A DNA stretch of 64,000 nt. Origin: Verrucomicrobiales bacterium (GTDB lineage Bacteria; Verrucomicrobiota; Verrucomicrobiia; Verrucomicrobiales; DEV007). The stretch covers positions 62,001-126,000 of the forward strand of contig JARGPI010000010.1 in the NCBI GenBank assembly GCA_029213005.1, written 5' to 3'. The notes beneath the pieces were generated by a model. That model was not told where the DNA came from. It made no database searches and saw only the letters and a list, made by a program, of their open reading frames with translations. Both the position numbers and the translations under genes were made by a program. Numbering within the stretch: the stretch's first letter is position 1; every line of letters starts with the position of its first letter. Shown here one piece after another: positions 24,837 through 34,928 of the stretch.

Positions 24837-27800
24837 TTATACCAAAGCTCCGACTGAATGGCCAGACAGCGATGCGACTATCTCCAACACATTTCCATCG
24901 AAGTTAAAGTCAGGAATCACATTTTCACCAAAATCAGTACCTGTAATAATTGAGAGAATGTCGTCGCGTTCGAATCCGGATACCCTCAACACCATCTGAT
25001 ATCCAGAATAGGAATCCATGAACATTCCCAAATTCGAAAGGAAGTTGGAGCTACCCGGATCAAATATACCCTGGTCGACGAAACCACCGCCTGCGTTCGT
25101 CACAGTCGCCGTTACGCGACTGAGTGATCCGAACAGTTTATGATTGTCCAAATTCGTAAACAGGGATGAAATACCAGCGAATGGATCGGAGACTTCGCTT
25201 GCTTCAATTGGATTGACTGTTTCAGGTGCCTCAGCGGCTCCGTTGACCGTGACTATCAGAGTAGACACGCCAGTTGCGCCCTGCTCATCCTTAACGGTGT
25301 ACTGAACAGCCACTGTTGCTGTTTCACCCGGAAGCAACGGATCAAAGAGTGCCCCCGGATCAAATGCCACCCGCCCGCTGGCATCAATGGAAAACGCACC
25401 TGAGGCATCAATTCCATTCACAGAGGAGTTTGCGCTGCTCACCGTTACGGGACCAATCGAGTCGACCGTCAGCGTCGCCCCTTCGTCCACATCCACGTCA
25501 TTGCTGATCACGTCGAAACTTGCGGTTTCGTTTTCACCCGTAGAGCCGTTGTCAGCAATGGCTACGGGAGCGTCGTTTACTGGAGTGATTTCGATGGTAA
25601 AGCTCTGTATAGAAGAAGTATCGGCTCCGCCCCCACCATCTTTTACTCGAACATCAATTGTCGCACTACCGCTTGCATTAGCAGCAGCTGTGTAAGTCAA
25701 GGTTCCGTCAGCAGAAATCGTTGGTCCGCTCTCGAATAGAGTAGCGTTATTATTCGAGACAACTTCAAATGTCAGATTCTGATCGGATTCATTAGCTGCG
25801 CCTTTATTGAGCCCGCCCGCAAAATTGGCCACAGACTGAATTCCAGCATCTTCCTCCGAACTGTGTGACGGGGTTATTGTGAAAGCCGGTGTGTCATTTA
25901 CCGGGCTCACGTTGACCGTGACCTGAACTGGAATAGTCGATTCGGCAGCGACATCATCGACCGCCACAACAGTAAAGGCATTAATTCCGGCCCCAAACAC
26001 ATCAGCGTCTGGCGTCCAAACCGCGGAAGTTGTGGAAGAAATGGTATTATTAGTTACGACGTCGAACGCAACACCTCCGATGGTAAGTGAACCGCTGGTG
26101 ACAGCTTTTACCACAAAGCCTGCAACCAATCCGTCAATATCGGCTTCATCTCCGGAGGCGACCAGGTCAGCAAAGGTAATTTCCACTCCGGTGTCTTCAT
26201 CGGTTGAATCAACAATCGATGAAAAACCAGTGAGGGACGGTGCGTCATTCGTTCCCTCAATGGTCACTGTGACGGTCGCCGTAGAAGTGCCTCCGTGTTC
26301 ATCGCTAATGGTAAAGGTGAAGGAGTCAGTGGTGGTCTGTCCGCTTCCTAAAGAATCAAAGACCCCATTTGTATTATACTGGTATGAACCATCTGGCTGG
26401 ACAATAACCTCTGCTCCGGAAGGAAGAGTGAGGGGCTGACCGACGGCCGAATTTTCACCATTTACAGCTACGACATCGAACGTCGAGGAGATAAATTTCA
26501 CTTCTCCCAGTCCGACTCTATTACCACCGTAATTGTCGGTTATCGTGATTTTGACCATATCGGCATCGTAGGCTCCTCCAAGGAAAAGCGTATTTTGACC
26601 GGATCCAGCCATCGACGCACTGGATACAGTCACCGGACCGGAGAAGGTCGCCCCGCCATCAGCCGAAAATTCGAGGATAAACTCTTTAGCTTCGTTATGG
26701 TTCCCTCCGTATCCCCAGTAAACCAAATGGGTTAATGATTCGACAGAATCCAGTTCGAAGGTCAGGACCGGGCTGGTTCCGTTAGCGGTGAAGTAACTCG
26801 TACCGGCCCCGGTGGAATTCGTTACCCATGACGTGGCAGTGCCTGAAGTGAATGTCGCATCCCCGTAATTCGTAACATCAAGACTGGCAAAGTCGTTCAC
26901 AAGATTGCCCACCTGATAGTGATTGATATTACTATAAGGTGCCACCTCACTTAGTGTTACTTCAGTCGGATGGACCAGTCGGAATCCATCATTATCGTCA
27001 GCGTCGGTATGAATCCCGTTGCCATCTCCATCCATAAGGAGGTTACCGATGGAATCCCCATTTTCGGATAAGGTAAAATTAGAATTGCCTGCTACCGGAC
27101 TGTCGTTGATCGGATTAATCGTGATTGTGAAGCTCTGAGTTTCTGAGGTGTTCTCCCCTCCTTCATCATCTTTCAGTCGGATCTCTATATTAGCGGAACC
27201 AAAGGCATTGGCTGTGGCAGTGTACGTCAGAGTTCCATTATCTGAGATCGACGGACCGCTGGCGAACAGCGCGAGATTATCGTTCGATACGATTTCAAAA
27301 GTCAGGTTCTGACTGTTTTCATTTGATGCGCCCGGCGTGATGTTACTGGCAAAGTTGGCCACCGATTGCGCACCTTCATCTTCGTCCGAGGTATGTGACG
27401 CCGTGACCGTGAAACCCGGGGTATCGTTTACAGCCGTTACATCAACGGTGACTTGAACTGGCGTGGACGACTCGGCTCCCGCTTCATCAATGGCCACAAC
27501 CGTAAAAGCATTGATTCCGTTCCCATTATCATCAGTTCCAGGTGTCCAGACCGCAGATGTGGAGGAAGATATGGTATTATTAGTTTCTGCATCAAACGCG
27601 ATACCTCCGATGGTAAGTGTACCGCTGGAAATTGATTTCACAACAAACCCGGAAACCGCTCCATCGACATCAGCTTCATCTCCGCGGGCAGCCAGTTCGT
27701 TGAAGGTAATTTCAACTCCAGTGTCTTCATTGGTTGAGTCAACCGCGTTTGCAAAACCTGTCAAAGACGGTGTATCATTGGTACCCGTTATCGTAATCGT

Positions 27801-30098
27801 AACGGTAGCAGTAGAGCTGTTTCCGTAACCGTCGTTGATGGTATAGGAAAAGGAATCGGTCGTGGTTTCACCATCTGCGAGGTAGTCAAAGACGTTGTTA
27901 GGATCGTAACTGTAGGAACCGTCTGATGCCACCGTAACCTCTGCTCCGGACGGGAGGAGAGTGGCGTTTCCAACTGCAGAATGATCACCATTCACCGCTA
28001 CAATCTCCAGAGTTCCCTTCGATATAAATTTAACCTCACCCAGGCCGACCCGGTTACCTCCGAAGTTATCCGTTATCGTGACTCTAACGGTGTCGGCTTC
28101 GTAAGCAGCCCCGAGGAAAAAGGTGTTCTGACCGGCCCCGGCCATAGTTGCACTGGATATATTTACCGGATCAGAAAACGTTGCACCGTTATCTGCCGAG
28201 AATTCCAGAGTGAAATCTTTGGCTTCATTACTATTCCCGCCATATCCCCAATATACAAAGTGAGTCAGAGACTGAACGGAATCAAGATTGAAAGTCAGAA
28301 CAGGCGCAACTCCGCTGCCCCCGAAATAGTCAGGCCTAACCACGCCAGTAACCCAGGATGTAGCCGATCCTGATTCAAAAGTTACCGCTTCATAGTTTGA
28401 CAAATCCAAACCGGTTAGTTGCCCAACCAAATTATCCTCCGAATAAAAGGCAGACCCCTCATTCAGAGTCACCGAATCCGGATTAATCAAAGCAGGTTCG
28501 TTACCATTTTCGGACCCTCCATCACCGATTTGGTCAGAAACCTCGGGAAAAGTGTCATTCGAGAGCAGTCCATCTCGAGAAGCAAGATTATACCTTTCAG
28601 CCACACCCTCAGCCGTCAATGCTTTATCATAGATCGCTACTTCATCGATATGACCATCAAAATAGTAATCACTCCCGTCTGCATTACCGGCACCTATATG
28701 CGTGGGGCTACTTCCGTTGGGTTTGTAGAAAGCGGAATTATTTCTCGCCACTTCGACCCCGTTTATGTAGAGAATTTTTGTGCCGGTATAATATCCATTC
28801 GCATTGAGACCTGCTCCATCTGCCTCGAAGGTTCCGACCAAATAAGTCGGTTCATTACTCGCTGCGGCCATTGGGGCACTCATCTGGTCCCAGTTAGCGC
28901 CTCCGTTACTGGTCCAGAAGGACCATTTTCCATTGGAGTGCTTGTACAGGATATACCCTTCTCCATTGCCGCCTCGAGAGGTAATCACCGACTGATACCC
29001 ACTGGATCCTTCCCAATCGACCCATACTTCGAATGAAAAACTCCCAGCCGGATTAAGACTGGGATCATATTCAATTGTTATCTTGCCCTCCTTATCAAAT
29101 TCCGCACTGCCCTGTGATGGATCAGCGCCGGGAAGAATACCGGATTCCCCAAAAGTCACACTCGTAGCCGTGCCAGTCGAGCTACCTTGCTGGTCGACAG
29201 CCTCACTGCTCCCGGACGATTCATTCAAGCGGTAGTAGACCACCGGATCATCGCCGTTCACTGAATTCTCATATCTTGCGGGATCCGTAGCCGAGACGGT
29301 TATGACCGTGTCCTGATCCGTCGCATTCCCATCATCCCCGGCGAGAGGAACTTCAGCAAAATGAGCGCCATTCAGACTTAAAGCCTCAGCTTCTGCGGCC
29401 TGTCCATCTGCAGCCAGACGACGCTCGCCTTCATCGAAAAATCCATACATCACATTGGATTTTCCGATTGCCTCGTAGGTGTCCACGAGACCAAGGACAT
29501 GGCCCTGCTCATGAATTAGAACCGACAGGAGATCGATTCCATTAGCCGCATCCCCTTCGGTTGCCCGAAGTGCGGTGAGACTCTGCTGCACTCCGAACTC
29601 TTCGTGCTCGAACGGTGTGATATCGATAAACCAACCTTCGCCTGCCGCATCAATATCAATTTGTATTTCATCCCCTTCGGCTTTCCCGAGAACGCGATTC
29701 TCCAAATCAATGATTTTATAGTCGATCGATTTCAGAGCTGCCAACTGGTCAGCGTCGATGCCACTTTCAATCCAGTATTGCTCAGCGGCTTGAATCAAAG
29801 TAGCTAACTCAGTTTCTGAGAGATTCTGGAGGCCTGTCTGGCTACCCGGGTCTCCAGCTCCCCCACCCTGGCTAGCTGACTCCTTCGAAGACTCTAAAAA
29901 ATCATTGATTCCCACGAACCCCTCACCTGAATTTGTTTCACAGACCACATGATCGGTTTCCTGAGGAGCAACCTCGACCGGAGCCGCGGAATAAAGAATT
30001 CTCGCCTCAAGCGCTTCCGCACAAAACTCACGGGGCGTCCCTCCGGGTTCAGGCTTTCTACCGGGTAAAATTTTATTGAGAAGCGATGACTTTTTCAT
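24837..30098 (-). CDS. Giant surface protein: LEPRxLL-like start, metzincin-type protease, LamG, duplicated discoidin/cadherin-like blocks
   Basis: 1753 residues. Near residue 30 ALEARILYSAAP is an LEPRxLL-like motif, typical of exported giant proteins in PVC bacteria. Residues ~95-235 resemble a metallopeptidase with the zinc motif HEQGHVLGLVD (~195) and a Met-turn-like SNVMYG. Residues ~275-500 look like a LamG/concanavalin domain. Then two copies of a ~470-residue block occur: a discoidin-like part (VYWGYGG, NRVGLGEVKFIS), a VCBS-type part (TTTDSF, GTNDTPSLTGF) and two cadherin-like parts. A third VCBS/Ig-like domain and a ~100-residue unassigned C-terminus follow. Probably a secreted adhesin-protease attached to glycans. 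Its ATG overlaps the stop of a sigma-factor remnant. Confidence 0.85.
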   Translation of the reverse strand: MKKSSLLNKILPGRKPEPGGTPREFCAEALEARILYSAAPVEVAPQETDHVVCETNSGEGFVGINDFLESSKESASQGGGAGDPGSQTGLQNLSETELATLIQAAEQYWIESGIDADQLAALKSIDYKIIDLENRVLGKAEGDEIQIDIDAAGEGWFIDITPFEHEEFGVQQSLTALRATEGDAANGIDLLSVLIHEQGHVLGLVDTYEAIGKSNVMYGFFDEGERRLAADGQAAEAEALSLNGAHFAEVPLAGDDGNATDQDTVITVSATDPARYENSVNGDDPVVYYRLNESSGSSEAVDQQGSSTGTATSVTFGESGILPGADPSQGSAEFDKEGKITIEYDPSLNPAGSFSFEVWVDWEGSSGYQSVITSRGGNGEGYILYKHSNGKWSFWTSNGGANWDQMSAPMAAASNEPTYLVGTFEADGAGLNANGYYTGTKILYINGVEVARNNSAFYKPNGSSPTHIGAGNADGSDYYFDGHIDEVAIYDKALTAEGVAERYNLASRDGLLSNDTFPEVSDQIGDGGSENGNEPALINPDSVTLNEGSAFYSEDNLVGQLTGLDLSNYEAVTFESGSATSWVTGVVRPDYFGGSGVAPVLTFNLDSVQSLTHFVYWGYGGNSNEAKDFTLEFSADNGATFSDPVNISSATMAGAGQNTFFLGAAYEADTVRVTITDNFGGNRVGLGEVKFISKGTLEIVAVNGDHSAVGNATLLPSGAEVTVASDGSYSYDPNNVFDYLADGETTTDSFSYTINDGYGNSSTATVTITITGTNDTPSLTGFANAVDSTNEDTGVEITFNELAARGDEADVDGAVSGFVVKSISSGTLTIGGIAFDAETNNTISSSTSAVWTPGTDDNGNGINAFTVVAIDEAGAESSTPVQVTVDVTAVNDTPGFTVTASHTSDEDEGAQSVANFASNITPGASNENSQNLTFEIVSNDNLALFASGPSISDNGTLTYTATANAFGSANIEIRLKDDEGGENTSETQSFTITINPINDSPVAGNSNFTLSENGDSIGNLLMDGDGNGIHTDADDNDGFRLVHPTEVTLSEVAPYSNINHYQVGNLVNDFASLDVTNYGDATFTSGTATSWVTNSTGAGTSYFTANGTSPVLTFELDSVESLTHLVYWGYGGNHNEAKEFILEFSADGGATFSGPVTVSSASMAGSGQNTLFLGGAYDADMVKITITDNYGGNRVGLGEVKFISSTFDVVAVNGENSAVGQPLTLPSGAEVIVQPDGSYQYNTNGVFDSLGSGQTTTDSFTFTISDEHGGTSTATVTVTIEGTNDAPSLTGFSSIVDSTDEDTGVEITFADLVASGDEADIDGLVAGFVVKAVTSGSLTIGGVAFDVVTNNTISSTTSAVWTPDADVFGAGINAFTVVAVDDVAAESTIPVQVTVNVSPVNDTPAFTITPSHSSEEDAGIQSVANFAGGLNKGAANESDQNLTFEVVSNNNATLFESGPTISADGTLTYTAAANASGSATIDVRVKDGGGGADTSSIQSFTIEITPVNDAPVAIADNGSTGENETASFDVISNDVDVDEGATLTVDSIGPVTVSSANSSVNGIDASGAFSIDASGRVAFDPGALFDPLLPGETATVAVQYTVKDEQGATGVSTLIVTVNGAAEAPETVNPIEASEVSDPFAGISSLFTNLDNHKLFGSLSRVTATVTNAGGGFVDQGIFDPGSSNFLSNLGMFMDSYSGYQMVLRVSGFERDDILSIITGTDFGENVIPDFNFDGNVLEIVASLSGHSVGALV
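25560..28490 (-). repeat. Tandem ~1.5-kb duplication inside the giant surface protein gene
   Basis: Coding blocks at about 28490-27080 and 26970-25560 encode the same order of discoidin-like, VCBS and cadherin-like parts. Shared phrases include SLTH-VYWGYGGN-NEAK, LEFSADxGATFS, GGNRVGLGEVKFIS, and INAFTVVA. The offset is about 1.53 kb and the copies have diverged, so the duplication is not recent. Block limits are approximate. Confidence 0.75.
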
Positions 30099-30277
30099 AA
30101 GGCAATATTTGAGATCCAGGTGCCGGGGAGCTTATGGAAAACAGGCAGCGCGTTGTTTGTGAAGTAATCGTTCACGATCACCGGTCTGAATCCCGGCGTG
30201 TGGAAGCCCTGCCAAACGCCGGACGAATCTTCGGTCCAAGGGCGGGTAACGGCTTCCTGATTTTCTTCCAACAACAT
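30095..30277 (-). pseudogene. Truncated remnant of an ECF sigma factor, overlapping the giant gene's start
   Basis: A 60-codon frame from ATG 30277 begins MLLEENQEAVTRPWTED, clearly related to the intact sigma's MLSEEDQQTFTRLWTEA. Later DYFTNNALPVFHKL echoes DLLQNTALVLLRKF of region 2. The middle and all of region 4 are missing. Its stop overlaps the next ATG as ATGA, exactly as the intact sigma overlaps FecR. It may be a fossil or a retained short coupling peptide. Confidence 0.65.
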
Positions 30278-30312
30278 AGTGCTTACCCGGTTTCTCCATG
30301 AGAAGAAGCAGG

Positions 30313-30320
30313 TGTAACAA
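30313..30320 (-). promoter_or_regulatory. TTGTTACA leader box, copy 3
   Basis: On the minus strand AAAAATTGTTACACC lies 35 bases before the remnant's ATG, within one base of the spacing seen at the intact sigma gene. It probably still serves the giant surface protein gene. Confidence 0.5.
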
Positions 30321-30520
30321 TTTTTCGATAAATTTTCGAAAAACCGCAGCAGCACATTCAGATCGAACTGATTAACCCTCTCGAATGTCCGGTATCGACC
30401 GGATTCATGAGCGGAGGCGGAAGGGTGCGATTGAGCGAAAGATACGGCACGCCGACATCAGAGAACAAAGATCAAAGAGCCAACATCAGGAGACTACCAA
30501 GTGGGCCTCCATCTGCAAAA

Positions 30521-30594
<74 letters not shown>

Positions 30595-30772
30595 GAATGA
30601 GGCGCTGAAATTAAGCGATCTTCACTAAAATTCAACCACCTAAATCAGATAGTGGACGCGGGCTCTTGATTGGAAGCCTTAGCCCGTTTCCTATCAGATC
30701 TGAAGTTCTCCGGTGTTTGGACTTTCGCCTACCGAGATCAATCACCGGAAAACCTCGAATCATTAACAATTT

Positions 30773-31795
30773 TTAACTTCGGAACATCTCCCGGGCGGAA
30801 AATGCCACCCCAAGAGCGGCTGCGGAATCGCCTCCCACTGCCCACTCAAAACGAGTCGTGATTTTCTCTGGATTAATCGGGCTGTTCTGGTACATCGGCC
30901 AGGCCCGCTCCGCGAATCCCTCCTTAATCCACAGCATATAATCATCGCGAAAGCCTTCGGTTTCAGCAAGACCACCGCCCAGGACCACCAAACCGGGATC
31001 AAAAACCCTGACGAGATCAGCTAATCCATATCCGAGAATCTGGGCCTGCTGGCGGAAAATCGAGATCGCGAGTTCGTCTCCCTGTTGAGCATAGTCACGG
31101 AGTTTAAATGCCTTCTCTTCGATCGGCGTCTCGTCGTTGAGCCCGTGATCTTTGTTCTCCGGCTTTGCCAGCTCCAAAGCAATTCGACGGCGCAAAGCCA
31201 CGAGGGAAACCCACGCTTCAAGACATCCCTTTTTTCCACAGGAACAGACCGGCAGCTCCCCATCGTCCTCACGATACGGCGATGAGATATGTCCGACTTC
31301 TAAAGCAAGTCCGTTCGCCCCTTCGTAAGCGCGCCCCCCGGGCAGAACCAATCCGCCTCCCAGTCCGGTCCCGGGCGCGACCAAAAGCAGCCCGCCGTGA
31401 TGCTTTCTCCGAACCGCATATTCTCCGAGCGCAGCAGCGTTACCATCGTTGGTCATGTAGACGGGAGTTCCTCCAATTCGCTCAGAGAATTGATCGCGAA
31501 TATTGGTTCCGACCCAGTTCTCATGGAGATTGGCTTTTCCCCAGATCACCCCATCGCAGGATGGCGCCGGCACGTCCATACCGATTCCTTTGACCTGATC
31601 GCGACCGATCCCAATCGCTGCAGTCAACTGATCGAGAGCCGATTCGAGCTGACCGAAGGTCGCATCGAAACCGTCTTTCACATGGCTGCGCACCTCAATC
31701 ATATCCCCTACCACCTCTCCACGATGATCCACCAGGATGGTCTTGACGGTTGTCCCCCCGATATCGAGGCCAGCGAAATACTCTGATTCTGCCAT
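30773..31795 (-). CDS. ROK-family glucokinase
   Basis: 340 residues. Near the N-terminus FAGLDIGGTTVKTILVD is the phosphate-binding DxGGT motif. TNDGNAAALGEY (~115-126) holds the catalytic Asp region, and VAPGTGLGGGLVLPG follows. The zinc site with ROK signature CSCGKKGCLEAWVS lies at ~184. It phosphorylates glucose or a related hexose with ATP in the cytoplasm. It stands alone on the minus strand. Sugar specificity cannot be read from the sequence, so NAG or mannose kinase activity is possible. Confidence 0.88.
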   Translation of the reverse strand: MAESEYFAGLDIGGTTVKTILVDHRGEVVGDMIEVRSHVKDGFDATFGQLESALDQLTAAIGIGRDQVKGIGMDVPAPSCDGVIWGKANLHENWVGTNIRDQFSERIGGTPVYMTNDGNAAALGEYAVRRKHHGGLLLVAPGTGLGGGLVLPGGRAYEGANGLALEVGHISSPYREDDGELPVCSCGKKGCLEAWVSLVALRRRIALELAKPENKDHGLNDETPIEEKAFKLRDYAQQGDELAISIFRQQAQILGYGLADLVRVFDPGLVVLGGGLAETEGFRDDYMLWIKEGFAERAWPMYQNSPINPEKITTRFEWAVGGDSAAALGVAFSAREMFRS

Positions 31796-31923
31796 AATAT
31801 TAATTCGTAAATTGAAGCCGACTTAACGCAAGAGTGACTCTCTAGTCAATGCCTCTTCTTAGACTCCCCATAACCAAAGGAGTCAATTAGTTAACATTTC
31901 TTAAATATTTTTCGCGCTATCAC

Positions 31924-31951
31924 TTGACCAACGGATCAGCGTTGCTTAAAG
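31924..31951 (+). promoter_or_regulatory. Possible sigma-70 promoter for the NodT-type gene
   Basis: TTGACC (31924-31929), a 16-base spacer and TTAAAG (31946-31951), about 100 bases before ATG 32052. A weak -10 makes this tentative. The rest of 31796-32051 shows nothing else. Confidence 0.28.
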
Positions 31952-32051
31952 GGAAGAACACGAGCACGCAGAACAATCCGGTTTCGCAACGAAAAATTTT
32001 ATTTTCACCGGGAAACCGAACCCGTAAACACACATTTGAAAGGTTGATCGT

Positions 32052-33527
32052 ATGCGTAGTATTTTTTTCCGGAGTCAATTGCTCTGGGTTTTCCCGCTAT
32101 TATTCGTAGGGTGCGCGGCTCTTGAGGTAGAGGAAATGCAGCGCTGCTCCCCAATCAAGGGAACGCCGAAGGACTGGACCACCCCCGGGAATTGTCAGGT
32201 TTGCGGTGAAGCCGCAGTGGGTTGGGTCAAAGACTTTGACAACCCGGTTCTGGTTCAATTGGCACACGAGGCCGTTGGCAACAACTTCACGGTCGCATCA
32301 GCCTTGCAGCGAGTCTTTCAGGCCGAAGAGAGAGCACGAATTTCCCGCTCTGCCTTGTTCCCTCAGATTGATACCGATCTCGATTCAACCCGCCGCCAAA
32401 CCACTACCGGTCGTTCGACGCAGCATAACTTCGCGCTCAACTCCGCCTGGGAAATCGATCTCTGGGGGCGACTCAAGGATCTCAAAAAGGCCGATCTGGC
32501 AACGATGGATTCGCAGTTTCAGGCTTATCAAGCCGTTCGGCTATCGCTCGTTGCTTCGGTTTTAAAAGCCGCCTTTGAGTTGATTGAATCCGAAGAACAA
32601 ATCAAGTCGCTGCAAAAGAATTTGAGATCGCTTCAGGCGAACCTCGATATTCTTGACGCCAAGTTGGAAGCCGGTGACGCCAATGAAACCACCGCCCTTG
32701 AAATTGCGCTGAGCCGGACGGATATCGCCCGCTCCCGTTCCCTGATTTTCGCCGAGGAGCAGGATCGCGACGAAGCCCGCCGCGCTCTTGAGGTGCTCCT
32801 TGGCCGTTATCCAAAGGGTGTCATCTCTGCACTGAAAACCCTGCCTGATCCATCCCGCTGCATCCCCATCGGTCTGCCGAGTGATTTGCTGATTCGGAGA
32901 CCGGATATCATCCAGGCTGAAATGAATGTGAATCAGACCCTTTATAATGTTTCCGCAACCCAGAAGCAATTGCTGCCGAGCTTCCGACTCACCAGTGGCA
33001 TTGGAACCAGCACTTCCGATACCTTTCAGGAACTTTTCAATTTGAACAATCTGGTTTGGAATGTCGGCCAGGGCCTCACTCAACCTATTTTTCAGGGCGG
33101 CCGGATCCGGGCGGAGATCAAACTTTCCGAATACCAGCGTGATGAGCTGATCGCAACTTATGCCAATACGGTGCTTACCGCGTTCCAGGAAGTCGAAGTG
33201 GCACTGGCCGCCGAGGGCTACCTCAACAATCAGGTTAAAGCCCTGCAGGATAATGTGCGGGAAGCGAGACTCGCTGAAGAACTCAGCTTAAGTGACTATG
33301 AAAAGGGAATCGTCGACATCATCACCCTCCTCCAGAGTCAACGACGGGCCTTTGATGCCGAAAGCGGCTTACTTTCAGCGCGATTGTTAAGACTTTTCAA
33401 CCGGGTGGATCTCTATCTCGCACTGGGTGGCGACTTCGATTGCAAACCAATTCCAATGGCTCCTCCGGAACCAGAGGAAACCATTATCAAACGCTACAAG
33501 TCAGAGAAGCGTCCCGGTCGGTTTTAG
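32052..33527 (+). CDS. Outer membrane efflux lipoprotein, NodT/OprM family
   Basis: 491 residues. The N-terminus ends its signal peptide in LLFVGCAALE, a lipobox, so it is an outer membrane lipoprotein of the TolC-like type. Two OEP repeats are visible with long amphipathic helices: AVGNNFTVASALQRVFQAEERARIS and NTVLTAFQEVEVALAAEGYL. Family segments include SAWEIDLWGRLKD, IGLPSDLLIRRPDIIQAE and LTQPIFQGGRIRAE. It forms the exit duct of RND or MFS efflux pumps. No inner membrane or adaptor gene is next to it, so its partner is elsewhere. It overlaps the convergent ankyrin gene by 4 bases. Confidence 0.92.
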   Translation: MRSIFFRSQLLWVFPLLFVGCAALEVEEMQRCSPIKGTPKDWTTPGNCQVCGEAAVGWVKDFDNPVLVQLAHEAVGNNFTVASALQRVFQAEERARISRSALFPQIDTDLDSTRRQTTTGRSTQHNFALNSAWEIDLWGRLKDLKKADLATMDSQFQAYQAVRLSLVASVLKAAFELIESEEQIKSLQKNLRSLQANLDILDAKLEAGDANETTALEIALSRTDIARSRSLIFAEEQDRDEARRALEVLLGRYPKGVISALKTLPDPSRCIPIGLPSDLLIRRPDIIQAEMNVNQTLYNVSATQKQLLPSFRLTSGIGTSTSDTFQELFNLNNLVWNVGQGLTQPIFQGGRIRAEIKLSEYQRDELIATYANTVLTAFQEVEVALAAEGYLNNQVKALQDNVREARLAEELSLSDYEKGIVDIITLLQSQRRAFDAESGLLSARLLRLFNRVDLYLALGGDFDCKPIPMAPPEPEETIIKRYKSEKRPGRF

Positions 33528-34114
33528 GCGTTAAGATAATCTTTTGCCAGAGCAACCAGATCCTCTCCGCTGGCGACGTATCGGTCGCGGTATTCATCAA
33601 CCATCGATACGTGTCCTTCGATAAATTCATTGAGACCTTCCCGCTCAAGACCGTGCTCAGCCCGGGCCCATTGAAGAAATTCCGCCACACAACGGTGAGT
33701 CTGTCCCGCGCCGATTGCGTCCAGCGAGTCACGAAACAAAGTGGCACGATCCCAATCGACGTTTGAAAGCAGGTAGGACACTCCTTCATCGCGAATCGCC
33801 TGATCGATCTCCTCAATCTGGTCTGGCTTGATATCACGTGGATTACTTGGAGCAGAGGCAATCAACTCCTCAACCAGCGTGTCGCGACCTTTGATTAGTC
33901 TCAGCTTCTTCTTCGGAAGAAAGGCATCCGGAACGGCTCCGTGATCCAGCAACAAATTGATGATAGCCCGGTTCCGATTCACAATTGCGAGGAAAAGCGG
34001 CGCTCCCCCCTGGAAGTTGACATTGGCACCCTCCTCAATGGCCTCTATCGCATTATCAATGGAGCCCACAGTGCAGGCCAGCTCAAGTGTTCGATCTTCA
34101 GGCGATGGGATCAT
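33524..34114 (-). CDS. Ankyrin-repeat protein
   Basis: 196 residues, without a signal peptide. Residues ~8-75 hold about two ankyrin repeats (LACTVGSIDNAIEAIEEGANVNFQGGAPLFLAIVNRN, INLLLDHGAVPDAF). The remainder is helical and acidic with no recognised domain. Ankyrin repeats mediate protein contacts; the partner is unknown. It is convergent with the efflux gene and overlaps its last 4 bases. Confidence 0.75.
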   Translation of the reverse strand: MIPSPEDRTLELACTVGSIDNAIEAIEEGANVNFQGGAPLFLAIVNRNRAIINLLLDHGAVPDAFLPKKKLRLIKGRDTLVEELIASAPSNPRDIKPDQIEEIDQAIRDEGVSYLLSNVDWDRATLFRDSLDAIGAGQTHRCVAEFLQWARAEHGLEREGLNEFIEGHVSMVDEYRDRYVASGEDLVALAKDYLNA

Positions 34115-34247
34115 TTCAGTTGTGTATTGTATTTAGAAGGAATATAAAAATATTGTTATCCTTTTAAAATATATCACGTCCGAAAGATTTGGTAAATACT
34201 GAAAATCGTATTATTCGGGTGAATATAGTAATTATCAATTCTGATTA

Positions 34248-34928
34248 TCACAAGTCAGAAACAATAATCGGAACCACAGGAAGTTCGGTTTTCGCAGGTG
34301 ACGGAGGTTTCGGCAGATTGAAATACCGGATCAGTGCCTGAGCAATTTCCTCGGCAAGCACTTGCTTGAACCACGAGGACTGACATCGCTGACATTCCCA
34401 ACGATTCGAAATAAAACCACATTCCACCAGCACTGCCGGGCCCCGGGTCACCTCGAGCACCTTCAGTTGTTCAGGCTTGAAACCACGATTCCGGGTGACG
34501 ATGCGGCGGCCCAACTCTCCCTGGATATAGCTGGCGAGCCTCTGCCCCTCAACGCTTCCCGGCCAGTAGAACGTCTCGATCCCTGCAACTGATCGATCGA
34601 CATGAGAGTTAAAATGAAGGCTGACAAAAATGCTTCCGGGAATTTCGTTGGCGACTTCACCCCGCTCTTCGAGCCCGACGAACACATCTTTCTCTCTGGT
34701 TAACGTGACAGAGTGCCCTCTACCATTGAGTACTTTCTTGATGCGCTTCGCGAGATCGAGCGTCAGCTCTTTTTCATTCAACCCGTCGCGCTGACTGCCC
34801 GGATCCTTTCCCCCGTGCCCCGGATCGAGAACAAAGTGCCCCCTCTCCTCTGCCGGAACCTCTCCCGGGATCAGAAAATTCAGCAAGGCGATCGTCCAAA
34901 ACAGGTGGCATGTTCGTTTCCGAAGCAT
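34248..34928 (-). CDS. N-acetylmuramoyl-L-alanine amidase (Amidase_3)
   Basis: About 226 residues from ATG 34928 (MLRKRTCHLFWTIALL...), which places the signal peptide at the N-terminus; a start at 34973 is also open. The zinc-amidase motifs are all there: VLDPGHGGKDPGS with the first His, NEKELTLDLAKR with the Glu, FVSLHFNSH with the second His, and VLVECGFISN with the catalytic Glu. It cleaves the amide bond between MurNAc and L-Ala in peptidoglycan in the periplasm. No AMIN domain or LysM, so it is a minimal form. Confidence 0.92.
   Translation of the reverse strand: MLRKRTCHLFWTIALLNFLIPGEVPAEERGHFVLDPGHGGKDPGSQRDGLNEKELTLDLAKRIKKVLNGRGHSVTLTREKDVFVGLEERGEVANEIPGSIFVSLHFNSHVDRSVAGIETFYWPGSVEGQRLASYIQGELGRRIVTRNRGFKPEQLKVLEVTRGPAVLVECGFISNRWECQRCQSSWFKQVLAEEIAQALIRYFNLPKPPSPAKTELPVVPIIVSDL

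Noticed and set aside
25560..28490. Long plus-strand open frames opposite the giant surface gene
   Set aside because: They are low-complexity shadows of the Ser/Thr/Val-rich repeat coding sequence, with no family resemblance.
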